Source of the DNA: Candidatus Bathyarchaeota archaeon
GTDB lineage: Archaea; Thermoproteota; Bathyarchaeia; Bathyarchaeales; Bathycorpusculaceae
Direction of reading: 5' to 3'
NCBI GenBank assembly: GCA_003151735.1
Contig: PLYI01000061.1
Span: 1 to 44,362 of the forward strand
Length of the DNA: 44,362 nucleotides
The notes below the pieces were generated by a model that made no database searches, was not told where the DNA came from, and was given only the letters and a program-made list of their open reading frames with translations. The translations under genes were made by a program, and so were the position numbers. Each line of letters starts with the position of its first letter. The first letter of the stretch is position 1. Below are positions 15,713 through 25,311 of this stretch, in pieces.

Positions 15713-15763
15713 ATGGCCTATGGTGACGGTTCTACGCATATTAATCGAGGTAGAAAAGATTGA
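15713..15763 (+). other. upstream ORF overlapping the TFB start
   Basis: ATG GCC TAT begins a 16-codon frame (MAYGDGSTHINRGRKD) that ends in TGA overlapping the TTG start codon of TFB (TTGA). It could couple or damp TFB translation. The ORF is short and may be chance. Confidence 0.3.
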
Positions 15764-16701
15764 GCAAAAAAGAAACACCTAGAACAGCACAGCGCTTGGT
15801 AGACAAGTGCCCAGAGTGCGGTAGCGAAAACCTAGTTCACGATTACGATACTGGAGAAACCGTATGCGGCGACTGCGGACTTGTCGTATACGAGCAAATG
15901 ATGGACAAAGGACCTGAATGGCGAGCGTTCACCCAAGAAGAGAAAGCCTCAAGAAGCCGCGTCGGTGTCCCTACATCCTACTCAGTTCATGACAAAGGAT
16001 TATCCACAGCCATCAGCCAAGTTGACAGAGATGCTTTTGGAAGAAAACTGCCTCTATCCACACGGTTGCAGATGTGGCGTCTACGGAAATGGCAGATACG
16101 CAGCAGAGTCCACTCGTCAGTTGACCGAAACCTTGCACAAGCCATGGCCGAACTTGACCGTTTAGCAGACAAAGTCTACATTCCAGCACCAATCAAAGAA
16201 AAAGCTGCTGTCGTCTACAGAAAAGCACTCGACAAAGGCTTAGTTAGAGGAAGATCAATAGCCGCCATTGCTGCAGCCGCATTGTATGCTGCTTGCCGCG
16301 CAAGCGGAACACCACGCACACTACGCGAAATCGCTGAAGCCAGCTTAGTCGACAAAAAAGACGTAGCAAGATGCTACAGACTCTTATTGCGAGAACTTGA
16401 CGTTCACATGCCCATTGCTGACCCATTAACATACGTGTCAAAGATCGCTGAGAAAACAGGCATCTCCGGGAAAACTCAAGGTGCAGCCATCCAAATCTTA
16501 AGGGAAGCAAGACGAAAACGTGCTGCTGCAGGAAAAGACCCCATGGGTTTAGCTGCTGCTGCCCTCTACATCGCCTGCTTACAGAACAACGAGAAGAAAA
16601 CACAGAAGGACATTGCTGAAGCCGCAGGCGTAACCGAAGTAACCGTACGCAACCGCTACAAAACACTCAAAAAACAACTAAACCTTGAATTGCCCGATTA
16701 A
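15760..16701 (+). CDS. tfb: transcription initiation factor IIB (TFB)
   Basis: 313 aa from TTG, eight bases after GAGGT. N-terminal zinc ribbon (C17, C20, C36, C39), B-finger/linker region GPEWRAFTQEEKASRSRVG, then two cyclin repeats (about 125-210 and 220-310) with AAAALYAACRASGTPRTL and AAAALYIACLQNNEKKTQ. It recruits RNA polymerase to TATA/TBP/BRE promoters. Full length for the family. It shows the host is archaeal. Confidence 0.97.
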   Translation: MSKKETPRTAQRLVDKCPECGSENLVHDYDTGETVCGDCGLVVYEQMMDKGPEWRAFTQEEKASRSRVGVPTSYSVHDKGLSTAISQVDRDAFGRKLPLSTRLQMWRLRKWQIRSRVHSSVDRNLAQAMAELDRLADKVYIPAPIKEKAAVVYRKALDKGLVRGRSIAAIAAAALYAACRASGTPRTLREIAEASLVDKKDVARCYRLLLRELDVHMPIADPLTYVSKIAEKTGISGKTQGAAIQILREARRKRAAAGKDPMGLAAAALYIACLQNNEKKTQKDIAEAAGVTEVTVRNRYKTLKKQLNLELPD

Positions 16702-16726
16702 GGGCGCTTTCTTTAATCAAGCAAAA

Positions 16727-16945
16727 TTAAGTTTCTTCTTTTTCTTTTTCGTCCACTTCAAGTTCCATAACAATTATTCCACGGTAACCGCAGTTTTCAC
16801 AAAAATATTCTTTGGGAGTTAACCAAACCGCAAGGCTACTTGACAGGGCAATTTTTGGGCTGGCACACCGTGGGCAATAGATTGGGGCGGGTTTGCGATG
16901 TTTAGCGTGTTTGAAGACGTCGCGGATACCATCTGTCTTTTTCAT
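16727..16945 (-). CDS. small archaeal zinc-ribbon protein
   Basis: 72 aa. A basic N-terminus (KHAKHRKPAPIY) is followed by CPRC and CENCGYRG, a four-cysteine ribbon, and an acidic tail (ELEVDEKEKEE). Similar small proteins are found near transcription and translation genes in archaea. It lies 39 bases from the aIF1 stop and on the same strand, so they may be cotranscribed. Function unknown. Confidence 0.65.
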   Translation of the reverse strand: MKKTDGIRDVFKHAKHRKPAPIYCPRCASPKIALSSSLAVWLTPKEYFCENCGYRGIIVMELEVDEKEKEET

Positions 16946-16983
16946 CGGGAAATATTCACCTTGTTTCTATGGGACTACACGGG

Positions 16984-17292
16984 TTATTGCAGTTCGACGT
17001 TTTCTTGTGGATAACCCATTTTCACGAGAAAATCGCGTACTCGGTCACGGTGGTCCCCTTGAAGCATGATTTGACCGTTTTTGCTGGTTCCTCCGCATGC
17101 GCAGTATGTTTTGAGTTTTTGGGCAATGCTTGCTAAGTTAGAATTCTTATCGTCCATGCCGTCGATAATGGTGGTTGCTTTGCCAAATTTTCTGGTTTCA
17201 AGACGTATACGAATGCGTTGTTGTTCCTTTTCTATTTCCCCACAGACGCATAGGTCCTTAGGTAGTCCGCATGTTGAACAAACTTCAGCCAT
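16984..17292 (-). CDS. translation initiation factor aIF1 (SUI1)
   Basis: 102 aa from ATG 17292 (MAEVCSTCGLPKDLCVCGEI). The N-terminal CxxC...CxC ribbon is typical of archaeal aIF1, followed by the SUI1 core RIRLETRKFGKATTIIDG...KLKTYCACGGTSKNGQIMLQGDH. It helps start-codon selection on the small ribosomal subunit. A longer frame from 17337 exists, but the TATA box at 17321-17330 falls inside it, so the shorter start is right. Confidence 0.93.
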   Translation of the reverse strand: MAEVCSTCGLPKDLCVCGEIEKEQQRIRIRLETRKFGKATTIIDGMDDKNSNLASIAQKLKTYCACGGTSKNGQIMLQGDHRDRVRDFLVKMGYPQENVELQ

Positions 17293-17320
17293 GACACTCA
17301 ACAAGGAATTAGCATCTGCA

Positions 17321-17330
17321 ATATATAAGA
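17321..17330 (-). promoter_or_regulatory. TATA box of the aIF1 gene
   Basis: TCTTATATAT on the minus strand, centred about 33 bases upstream of the ATG at 17292, implies a very short leader or none. Confidence 0.6.
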
Positions 17331-17436
17331 GTTTCAAAGGTTAAAGTTTTATTTTCTGAAAAAACAGCCATTGCTTCTTTAAATATTAAAAACACACAGT
17401 TTCAATGGAAAGAAAAAACATTTTTGAGGGTTGAAA

Positions 17437-17991
17437 ATGAAGATTGAACTTGGAGCAAAAAACTGTCTTTACCCCTTGCCCACTACCCTGATTGGGGCAT
17501 TAGTTGATGGGAAACCTAATTACACCACAATAGCGCACGTTGGCATAGTTGATCCTGGATCGGTTTCTTTAGGCATGAACAAAAGCCACTACATCAATGC
17601 GGGCATAAAAACAAACAAAACCTTCAGCGTAAACATTCCCTCGACGAAGCTGGTTAAAGAAACGGATTACTGCGGTTTAGTTTCAGGGAAAGCCAATGAC
17701 AAAGCAGACTTGTTCAAGACGTTTTATGGAAAACTCAAAACTGCGCCCATGATTGACCAATGCAGCATTAATATGGAATGCGAACTCATAAAAACCGTTG
17801 ATTTCCCAAATCACGACATATTCATAGGCAAAATAATAGCGACTCACTGCGATGAAACAGTCCTCACAGAAGGAGTGGTAGACTTTGAAAAGGTACAGCC
17901 TATTTTGTTTGTGATGAATGATGCAAGCTACTGGAGTTTGGGCAAGAAATTCGCTAAAGCTTGGAGCATAGGAAAAGAACTCAAAAAATAA
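17437..17991 (+). CDS. flavin reductase-like (flavoredoxin) protein
   Basis: 184 aa from ATG 17437 after GAGGG. The FMN-binding split-barrel pattern is visible: PLPTTLIGALVDGKPNYTTIA, VSLGMNKSHYINAGIKTNKTFSVNIP, TDYCGLVSGKANDKADLF, and HDIFIGKIIATH. It probably binds FMN and passes electrons between reduced nucleotides or ferredoxin and an acceptor. It starts a short plus-strand pair with the Tag gene 25 bases downstream; a functional link is not evident. Confidence 0.85.
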   Translation: MKIELGAKNCLYPLPTTLIGALVDGKPNYTTIAHVGIVDPGSVSLGMNKSHYINAGIKTNKTFSVNIPSTKLVKETDYCGLVSGKANDKADLFKTFYGKLKTAPMIDQCSINMECELIKTVDFPNHDIFIGKIIATHCDETVLTEGVVDFEKVQPILFVMNDASYWSLGKKFAKAWSIGKELKK

Positions 17992-18016
17992 ACGAACTTG
18001 ACGTGAACAACAAATC

Positions 18017-18589
18017 ATGACTGCAGCGTTGAAAAGATGCTGGAACGTCGATAACCCTCTCTACATTAGGTACCACGATGAAGAATGGGGCGTCCCTGTC
18101 CATGATGACCAAAAGCTGTTCGAGTTTTTGGTTCTCGATTGTTTTCAGGCTGGGCTTTCGTGGTGGCTGATTTTGGAGCGCCGAGAAATGTTTAGGGCAT
18201 CGTTTGACGGTTTCGCACCTGCAAAGGTTGCAAAGTACACAGCAAAAGATGTTGAGCGGCTGATGAAAGCTCCCGGAGTAGTTAAGAACCGCGCTAAAAT
18301 CTTAGCAACCATAACTAATGCGAAGCTGGTTCTTGAGGTTCAAAAGGAATCAGGGTCCTTTGATTTGTTTATCTGGAAATTCGTAAATGGAAAAACAATC
18401 CAGAATGCCTTCAAGGATTTTTCTGAGATGCCAGTCAAGACAGAAGAATCTCAAGCGATGAGTCGTGAACTCAAAAAAAGAGGATTCAAGTTTGTTGGAC
18501 CCATAATATGTTATGCCTTCTTGCAAGCTGCTGGACTAGTAAACGACCATTTAGTAGACTGCTTTCGATATACCCAACTTCAACCCTAA
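18017..18589 (+). CDS. tag: DNA-3-methyladenine glycosylase I
   Basis: 190 aa. Family hallmarks are clear: KRCWNVDNPLYIRYHDEEWGVPVHDDQKLFEFL, then FQAGLSWWLILERRE, and RGFKFVGPIICYAFLQAAGLVNDHLVDCFR with the zinc-binding Cys/His residues. It removes 3-methyladenine from alkylated DNA. Length is normal. Its stop overlaps the convergent YkgJ-like gene by four bases. Confidence 0.93.
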   Translation: MTAALKRCWNVDNPLYIRYHDEEWGVPVHDDQKLFEFLVLDCFQAGLSWWLILERREMFRASFDGFAPAKVAKYTAKDVERLMKAPGVVKNRAKILATITNAKLVLEVQKESGSFDLFIWKFVNGKTIQNAFKDFSEMPVKTEESQAMSRELKKRGFKFVGPIICYAFLQAAGLVNDHLVDCFRYTQLQP

Positions 18590-19164
18590 ACACAAGACTT
18601 GTTCTTTCCGTTGAAGTATTCGAAGAGAGTAAACTCGTCATCAGTCATTCCTGCTTGGCGCAGTTTGTTGATACAGGTTTGATACTGTTTTTCAGTAAAC
18701 TTTACAGGGTTGATGTTGCCCTGGGTTTTGCCTGTAAAATGGTAGGTTTCCGCGGTGTGTTTGCCTCTTTTCACTGCACTTCGCCCTTTTTTGAATCTGT
18801 GGAGTGGTTCGCAGTCTTGGGTTTGCATTCCAAACGCGGTTTTGGGGAAAAGTTGGCATCCTTCAGGTCGAATTTCGTAAATGGAACAGGACGTGTCCAC
18901 CAGAAAGGGGCACGGATTATGCATGATGTATTGGTCATATTTTGCCTCATCTGCTTCCCACATGCCGCCCAGCGATTCAAAAAGGGCTTTTACTTTGGCA
19001 TTTACTTCTGGGTTACTTTGGGGTGTGCCGCCGATTTCACCCGCAGTCAAAAAATCATCAAGAGTGCAGCAAACACCGCATTTATTGCATAAGAAAGGCA
19101 GATTAATTGACCAGCCACCTTTTTTATTTGTGAATTCTAAGTGCAAATAGAATGTATCAATCAT
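18586..19164 (-). CDS. YkgJ-like CxxCxxCC cluster protein
   Basis: 192 aa from ATG 19164 (MIDTFYLHLEF); the frame is open further up, but this start is better spaced from the neighbouring gene. LCNKCGVCCTLDD near residue 30 and later cysteines (PCPFLVDTSCSIYEIRPEGCQLFP) form the metal-binding set of the YkgJ/UPF0153 family, which probably binds zinc or an Fe-S cluster. Cellular role unknown. Convergent with tag. Confidence 0.8.
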   Translation of the reverse strand: MIDTFYLHLEFTNKKGGWSINLPFLCNKCGVCCTLDDFLTAGEIGGTPQSNPEVNAKVKALFESLGGMWEADEAKYDQYIMHNPCPFLVDTSCSIYEIRPEGCQLFPKTAFGMQTQDCEPLHRFKKGRSAVKRGKHTAETYHFTGKTQGNINPVKFTEKQYQTCINKLRQAGMTDDEFTLFEYFNGKNKSCV

Positions 19165-19240
19165 TCTTTGTCCGACAAAGGTACATCTTCGCCTGTCGTT
19201 TTCAACTTTTCGCCCATGAAATAGGAAGACTCTGGTTCCC

Positions 19241-20698
19241 TTACTGCTTTTCAGCGTCTCCTTTGCCGAATTTCCTGTCAACGGAAGCCAGAATTATGAT
19301 TACCCACATTATACCTAAGACAAGGAGTACCACTTTGGCTAATCCCACGATATCGAATTGGGATATTTCTTCGGCAAACGTTGAGCCGCCCAGAGACAAC
19401 GGTGAGCCAGGCAAAACTTTGGGGGTGGGTGAAGGCGTAGGCAGGGGGGTTGGAGAGGGAGTTGGAGTGGGCTCCTGTGTTGGAGTGGGAGTGGGTCCTA
19501 AACTGATGTTTGACGGTGGAGGCGGTGAATACGTCTGTATGGGGAAAGGTGTTGAGGTCGGGTTAGGAATCGGTGTTGGAATGGGTGTGGGTGTTGGGGC
19601 TGGAACGTAGTATATGCTTCCGAGGGCGGGTGCGTTGGGGTTTGGTTCAGTCAGGAACGGAACAAAGTTTACGGTGCCATACCCAGTGACGTTTTTTGAG
19701 TCATAAATCATTTGATTAATAGCTGCCACGTCAGTGGTTCCCCACCAGTTGTACGAGGCATCAACGCTGTTTTGAGATACACCAACGCTGTATTGGATGT
19801 TGTTAATGAAATTGTTTTGAGTGATGTTGCTGGAAGCAATGGTTGCGGTTAAGCCAACCGTGTTGTTTCCAATTGTGTTGTTTCTTATCGCTCCACCTCC
19901 AAAGATTCCAACAACGTTGCCAGAAATTGTGTTGTTTTCGATGGTTCCATAGGCGCTGATACTGTAAACTCCAATTGAGCAGGAGGTAATCTGGTTTCTT
20001 GTAATGGTTGCGTAACCTGTAGTGGAAACGCCATAGTAGCAGCGGGTGATGTTATTGTCAGATATGAGAGCAGTTGAGTTTCCAGCGCTTATACCAGAAA
20101 TGCCGGCTACTCCTGCCAATCTGATAAAATTGCCGGAAATTGTTGGAGAACCGCTGCTGAAGCTTATTGCTATTGTTTGGCCGCTGAAAGCGTTATTCAG
20201 AATTAAAGGTGAACCACCTGAGGACCCACTGACTGCCGTATATAAACTGTTGGTGAAATAATTATTACTTATTTTAGGCGAACATCCAATAATACTTACA
20301 GTGACAACGTTAAAAACTGCGTTTTTTACTACGCAGCCTGAACCTGAATATTCATTCCATGGGGCACTTGCTGAATTGAAGGTAACTCGAACGTTACTGT
20401 AAAATGAGCCTGTTGTGAAAACAATCTGGTTATCGCTTGCGCCAACAGCAATAAGCGTACCGCTTACCTGAAGAGAATAAGAGGAGAGGTCAATGTTTAC
20501 GCCTGGCTGAATAGTTAAGGTAACACCGCTGTTCACGTAGACTGTTCCAGTTAATGTGTAGGGGCTGTTTGCCTGTGTCCAAGTGGTGTCAGCAGTGATT
20601 GTTCCGCTCACTGGAGTCAAGGCATGTACGTTGGCAACTAGAAACAGGCTGGCCACCAAGGTTGCGATAATCAATGTTAGCCAGATGAGCTTTCTCAT
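19241..20698 (-). CDS. secreted right-handed beta-helix surface protein with C-terminal anchor
   Basis: 485 aa. Signal peptide (1-26, ending VHA), then about 300 residues of right-handed beta-helix repeats rich in N-N-x-I and G-x-x-S-x-N units ([34 protein letters not shown]), a long Pro-Thr-rich stalk (about 365-430), and one transmembrane helix ([16 protein letters not shown]) with a basic tail. It sits outside the cell, held in the membrane, and may bind or process polysaccharide as NosD/pectate-lyase-like folds do. No catalytic site assigned. Confidence 0.85.
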   Translation of the reverse strand: MRKLIWLTLIIATLVASLFLVANVHALTPVSGTITADTTWTQANSPYTLTGTVYVNSGVTLTIQPGVNIDLSSYSLQVSGTLIAVGASDNQIVFTTGSFYSNVRVTFNSASAPWNEYSGSGCVVKNAVFNVVTVSIIGCSPKISNNYFTNSLYTAVSGSSGGSPLILNNAFSGQTIAISFSSGSPTISGNFIRLAGVAGISGISAGNSTALISDNNITRCYYGVSTTGYATITRNQITSCSIGVYSISAYGTIENNTISGNVVGIFGGGAIRNNTIGNNTVGLTATIASSNITQNNFINNIQYSVGVSQNSVDASYNWWGTTDVAAINQMIYDSKNVTGYGTVNFVPFLTEPNPNAPALGSIYYVPAPTPTPIPTPIPNPTSTPFPIQTYSPPPPSNISLGPTPTPTQEPTPTPSPTPLPTPSPTPKVLPGSPLSLGGSTFAEEISQFDIVGLAKVVLLVLGIMWVIIILASVDRKFGKGDAEKQ

Positions 20699-20762
20699 GT
20701 TTCCACCACATGTAAGTGGCTGTTTAAAAATTTAAAACTATGCAGAAAATAAAAGAGAGGAA

Positions 20763-23588
20763 TTAAGCTGGTGTTGCTTCCTGCGATTCCTGAATGACTT
20801 TTTTGCTTTTAGATACAGGTATCTCTTGCGGCTGAGTCTCTTTTTTTGTCTGCGGGGGGTCAGGCAGCTTTATTTTTGTACAGCGAAAGTCGATGTCTTC
20901 TTCTTTTAAGTTAAGTGTAGCTTTAACAGTGCCATCGCTCAGGTACTCGATTCCAAAACCCATCTTCTTTGTCAAGCTTAAAGCTCGGTAATTGTCCTGC
21001 AGCATAATGGCATAGACGCTTTCCAAGCCCTTTTCCTTTGCAATGTCAAGAACGTAATCAACCATTTTAGTGCCTAAACCTAAGCCCTGCCAGTAATCGC
21101 TCACGATAAAAGCCATTTCACTGTTTTTTTGGTCAGGTTCAATGCTTATGCGGCTTACGCCCAGTATCTTTCGATTGCCATTTTCAACTACTTCAGCGAC
21201 GATTGCTACTTCGCGGTCATAGTCAATGTTGCAGTAGCGAACGCGAACTTCATGCGGTGTATCTTTTAGCATCTGGAAGAACCTGTAACGGATGGATTCT
21301 TCTGAGAAACTTTGGAACATCCCCAGCCACATATGTTCATCCTCAGGCTTTATTGGGCGCAACAGTACTTCTTGGCCATTTTTGAGTAGCCACAGTGTCT
21401 CGTATTTTTTGGGGTATGGACTAATTACCATGTGTTCGTGGGGTTCAAATTTCTTGCAAACTTTATCTTTGTTGATGACTATTCGAGCGTCAAGTATGAT
21501 GGCTTCTTTTTCACTGATTAACAGCGGGTTTATGTCGATTTCTTTTATCTGCGGAAAATCAGTTAGCAACTGAGAGAACATAAGAATTGTCTCGTCGAGT
21601 TTTTTAAGGTCCACTGACGGTGCGTTGCGCCATCCTTTGAGTAGTTGGTAAACTTTAGTTTCCTCCATCATACGATGTGCAAGAGTGGTGTTTAGCGGGG
21701 GCAACCCAATTGAGTAGTCTTTGAAGAGTTCCACGCCGACTCCGCCCATCCCAAAAAGTATGACTGGACCAAAGACAGGGTCGGTTTTTCCTCCGATGAT
21801 GATTTCTTGACCTTTCTTGGCAATCATGGGTTGAACGGTTACGCCGATTATTTGGGCGCTTGGATTGTAAGCGGTTGCTCTTTGAATTAAGATTTCGAAG
21901 GCTTCTCTGACCTGGCTTGGCGTATTAACATTTAGAATTACTCCGCCGGCATCGCTTTTATGGATGATTTGAGGCGACAAAATCTTCAGTACAACTGGGA
22001 AGCCCATATCCTGTGCAAACGCAACTGCCTCGTCAACCGTGTTGGCGACAGCTGTTTTCACAACTGGGAAATTGTAGTATTTGAGTATTCTTTTAGCTTC
22101 ATCTTCAGTTAAGATTTCTCGGTCTTCAAACGCAGCGTTTCTTATGGTTGCCAAGATAGGGCGTTTTGGCGGTGCAGCATCAACCGGCATTTCCTCGGGG
22201 GTTTCATAGAGGAGATCTATGTTGCGTTGGTAATTGTACATGTACATGTAGGTTCTGACAGCTGCCTCTGGCGTTGAGTAAGTGGGAATGTTGTTTGCGT
22301 TGAGAATACTGTTTGCTTCCTGCACGGCGCCAAAACCCATGAACGATGTTAAAATTGTCTTGTTCTGGTAGGATTTGCCGCGTACAAGCTCAACTATGCT
22401 CTTTGCTATTTCAACGGATTCTGAAACTGCCTGCTGAGTAAAAACAATCAATATACCATCGATACCTTCGTCGTTTAAGCAGGCTTCAACCGCAGCTTTG
22501 TAGCGGTCAGATTTAGCGTCTCCTAGAACGTCAATTGGGTTGCCGTGACTCCAGAAAGGAGGCAAAACAGCGTTAAGAGAATCCAATGTTTTTTGGCTGA
22601 CCTTGGCTAATTTGCCGCTTTGCGCAATCAAAGCGTCCGTAGCCATTACGCCGGGTCCTCCAGCGTTGGTTATTATGGCAAGTCTTGGGCCTTTAGGCAG
22701 CGGCTGAGTTCCTAAAACCTCAGCTGCGTTAAATAAGTCAGCAATTTCACTAACCCGCACAATACCTGCACGTTTGAATGCTGCATCATAAATGTCATCT
22801 TCGCCTGATAGCGAGCCAGTATGGGATGCAGCGGCTTTTGCACTTTCCGAAAACTTGCCTGATTTAACAACTATGATGGGTTTGGTTCGGGCGAAGTGTC
22901 TTGCGGCGCTCATGAACTTGCGGGCTTCAGTTATGCCTTCCACATACATAAGTATGCTCTTTGTTTTTGGGTCACTACCAAAATAATCGATTAAATCGCC
23001 AAAGTCCACGTCAATCATGGATCCGACTGAAACGAAGTTGCTAAAGCCGATGTTTTCATGGATCGCCCAGTCAAGGATTGCGGAGCCTAAAGCGCCGCTT
23101 TGAGACAGAAAAGCAACGTTGCCTGGTTTAGGCATCTTATCAAGAAAAGTGGCGTTGAGGTTATTTCTGGGACGAATTATGCCGATGCAGTTTGGACCGA
23201 TAACTCGAATGCCATATTTCTTGGCTGCTTGAGAAATCTTCTCTTCCAATACCTTGCCTGCAGAACCTGTTTCCTTGAATCCTGCGGAAACAATGATTAC
23301 GCCTTTTACCTGTGCTTTGCCGCATTCCTCCATGACGTCGGGAACGGTTTTGGCGGGGGTGGCAATTATGGCTAAATCTACGGGTTCAGAGATCTGGTCG
23401 ACGGATGAATAGGTTTTGACGCCTAAAATCTCTGGTTTTCGGATGTTGACGAAGTAGATTTTGCCTGTGTAGCCGGTTTGAGTAAAATTTTTTACTATTG
23501 CGTATCCAACTGATCCTTCGACGTCGCTGGCTCCGACAATTGCTACGCTTTGGGGGTTGAAAACTTTGTCAAGGTTTGTAGTAACCAT
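20763..23588 (-). CDS. ADP-forming acyl-CoA synthetase fused to GNAT acetyltransferase
   Basis: 941 aa. Domain order: CoA-binding Rossmann (1-130, SVAIVGAS), succinyl-CoA-ligase-like (about 150-460) with the phospho-acceptor His256 in ASHTGSLSGEDD, ATP-grasp (about 480-700, GFPVVLKILSPQIIHKSDAGG), GNAT (about 735-890, LGLGTKMVDYVLDIAKEKG), Pro/Gln tail. It converts acyl-CoA plus ADP and phosphate to acid, CoA and ATP. The GNAT domain suggests protein lysine acetylation as in Pat/PatZ, but the retained histidine argues that the synthetase part is active. Single-gene unit. Confidence 0.88.
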   Translation of the reverse strand: MVTTNLDKVFNPQSVAIVGASDVEGSVGYAIVKNFTQTGYTGKIYFVNIRKPEILGVKTYSSVDQISEPVDLAIIATPAKTVPDVMEECGKAQVKGVIIVSAGFKETGSAGKVLEEKISQAAKKYGIRVIGPNCIGIIRPRNNLNATFLDKMPKPGNVAFLSQSGALGSAILDWAIHENIGFSNFVSVGSMIDVDFGDLIDYFGSDPKTKSILMYVEGITEARKFMSAARHFARTKPIIVVKSGKFSESAKAAASHTGSLSGEDDIYDAAFKRAGIVRVSEIADLFNAAEVLGTQPLPKGPRLAIITNAGGPGVMATDALIAQSGKLAKVSQKTLDSLNAVLPPFWSHGNPIDVLGDAKSDRYKAAVEACLNDEGIDGILIVFTQQAVSESVEIAKSIVELVRGKSYQNKTILTSFMGFGAVQEANSILNANNIPTYSTPEAAVRTYMYMYNYQRNIDLLYETPEEMPVDAAPPKRPILATIRNAAFEDREILTEDEAKRILKYYNFPVVKTAVANTVDEAVAFAQDMGFPVVLKILSPQIIHKSDAGGVILNVNTPSQVREAFEILIQRATAYNPSAQIIGVTVQPMIAKKGQEIIIGGKTDPVFGPVILFGMGGVGVELFKDYSIGLPPLNTTLAHRMMEETKVYQLLKGWRNAPSVDLKKLDETILMFSQLLTDFPQIKEIDINPLLISEKEAIILDARIVINKDKVCKKFEPHEHMVISPYPKKYETLWLLKNGQEVLLRPIKPEDEHMWLGMFQSFSEESIRYRFFQMLKDTPHEVRVRYCNIDYDREVAIVAEVVENGNRKILGVSRISIEPDQKNSEMAFIVSDYWQGLGLGTKMVDYVLDIAKEKGLESVYAIMLQDNYRALSLTKKMGFGIEYLSDGTVKATLNLKEEDIDFRCTKIKLPDPPQTKKETQPQEIPVSKSKKVIQESQEATPA

Positions 23589-23836
23589 TTGTTGTCCCTG
23601 TTAGGGTCGTGCGTTGGCATAGATTAAAACTTGTTGCTGTAAAATCCGAATTCTTTACAATATAATGGCTTTGTCGATAAAGAGATTCGTTCGATTTGAG
23701 TAGATAATTATTAAAATAATAGCCAAAACTCTAACTGACCCCCAAACGACAACCACCCACAAGCAAGTTAACGAAGCATAAAAGCGCAATAAAAGCCAAC
23801 AATATTTTTATGTCAGTCGCAACCCTAGAACTTCAT

Positions 23837-23909
23837 GCTGGGGTGGCCGAACGGTTCAGGCGGTAGCCTGCAGAGCTGCTCTATATGGGTTCAACTCCCA
23901 TCCCCAGCT
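23837..23909 (+). tRNA. tRNA-Cys (anticodon GCA)
   Basis: 73 nt. Acceptor GCTGGGG/CCCCAGC, D-arm GCC...GGC, anticodon loop CTGCAGA with GCA, T-arm ATGGG-TTCAACT-CCCAT, discriminator T, CCA not encoded. Upstream TATA-like AATATTTTTATG. The 3' end faces a decayed integrase 47 bases away, so it probably served as an integration site. Confidence 0.92.
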
Positions 23910-23956
23910 CTTTTGTATAAACCCCCAGCTTTTGGGCGATACGAATTTTAGTCATT

Positions 23957-25122
23957 TTATTTGCGCTTCCTGAAGAGTTTTTGGCTATCCATTTCGCAGA
24001 TGTATTCATAGCCAGCTTCGATTAGCTCGGCTGCTTCTTTAAGGTTTGTTGCCACTTTGCAGGTGTAGTCATCATTTTGGAAAGTTACTAGTTGGGTGTA
24101 GATCAGGGTGTTTTTGATGTTTTTATGGCCCAGTAGTCGCACGTGGAGGATGTCTTTGGTTTTGTGGTATTCCATGGTTGCTTTCCAGTGGCGGAATGTG
24201 TGGAAAGTGATTTGGTTGATTCTTGGGTTTTGGAGTTTGCGTGCTGTTCTTTTGCGTTGCCCAACAAATGAGCCTCTGTATCCGCGCAGTTCGTAGGTAC
24301 CAAAGATTTTAGCTGACTTCTTAGGCATCAAATTTATCATTGCTAGCAGTTTGTTTGATCCTTTGAACATTCTTGCGTGGCTGCCTTTTTCAGGTGTGAC
24401 GCTTAGCGTCGAGTTTACGAAGTCTATGTCGATCCATTTGAGGTTCCAAGCTTCCCCTATTCGCATTCCTGTTTCTTTTAATGATTGAAGCAGCGCGGCT
24501 GATTTTTCTCCGCATCCGGCGATGAGTTGGTCAATTTCTTGTTCTGTGGGTATGAAGGGTATTGTTTTGCGGTGATTTCTTTGATTGACTCTGGATCGTA
24601 GAGGCAAGCGCCGAGTTTGGTGAGGCGTTTCATGATTTTTACCCGGCATTCTATGGTGCTCTTTGCGTATCCTTGTTTTAGCATCCAGAATTCGTATTCA
24701 ACGATTTTTCCGATAGCTGAGGATGATTCGTTTCTCCGCAGAACGTCAGTTGTCTGTTGTTCTGCTCCCAAATTTTTCGTCTCTTTGACGCATATTTGGC
24801 TAGAAGTAACTATGTCGGTTGCCATTTTTATGTCATTGCTCAATTGCGTTCGGGTTGTTTTTTCCTGGTTGCTCCAGCTGTTTTTAACGTCTTGTGGGTC
24901 TGAGAATCTAAATCCACAGTCTCGGCAAAGCCACCTTTGAATTTTGTCTCCATAAACCGAGTAGCGATGGACGTCTCGCCAGACTTTTTTGCTTTTGCAT
25001 TGTGGGCATAGGGGGCTGGCGCCGGCAGAGCGTTCTGTTGGCTCTGACTTACAAAAATGAGGACTGGATTGTATGCCAAATACTCCGTCCGAAGACTTTG
25101 CCTCTAATATAAGTCCAGCCAT
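23957..25122 (-). pseudogene. decayed tyrosine integrase (internal deletion and frameshift)
   Basis: The first frame (ATG 25122 after GAGGTGGGG) holds a zinc ribbon (CPQCKSKKVWRD...CRDCGFRFSD) and the start of the core-binding domain up to SIKEITAKQ. The catalytic domain (KTIPFIPTEQEID...) follows in another frame with no linker, so about 35 codons between them seem deleted. Catalytic motifs remain: TGMRIGEAW, TPEKGS, HTFRHW, LLGHK, LIYTQ. Ends in LFRKRK like the integrase at 14407. Remnant of an element once sited at tRNA-Cys. Confidence 0.85.
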
Positions 25123-25134
25123 TCCCCCCACCTC

Positions 25135-25290
25135 TTAGCACTCAAGTTTCAATGTAACTTGTTCAGCCTGGAGAATGATAGCGAGGATTTTTTCCGAACA
25201 AACAACTACCTGCTCTTTGCAAACATATCTCTCAATCTCCAAAAGCAAACCTTTAATTTCGTTTACCTGCGGCTCAGTTAAGATCTTCAT
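25135..25290 (-). CDS. 51-aa protein upstream of decayed integrase
   Basis: MKILTEPQVNEIKGLLLEIE... ends KLEC; ATG follows GAGGAGAG by two bases. It is helical with three cysteines, lies 12 bases before the integrase start and was probably cotranscribed with it, the place of an excisionase-like or other small control gene. No family recognised. Confidence 0.5.
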   Translation of the reverse strand: MKILTEPQVNEIKGLLLEIERYVCKEQVVVCSEKILAIILQAEQVTLKLEC

Positions 25291-25311
25291 TGCTCTCCTC
25301 ACAAACGTTGT

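Noticed and set aside
16244..16666. 140-aa minus-strand frame inside TFB
   Set aside because: Arg/Leu/Cys-rich antisense shadow of a clear TFB gene.
18508..19092. 194-aa plus-strand frame
   Set aside because: Antisense shadow of the YkgJ-like gene, which has clear cysteine motifs.
19152..19610. Gly/Val repeat protein on the plus strand
   Set aside because: It is the antisense of the Pro-Thr stalk of the beta-helix protein.
21321..21336. Short CATCCCCAGC match to the tRNA-Cys 3' end as a far att site
   Set aside because: Ten bases only, inside the ACD gene and on the wrong side of the tRNA.
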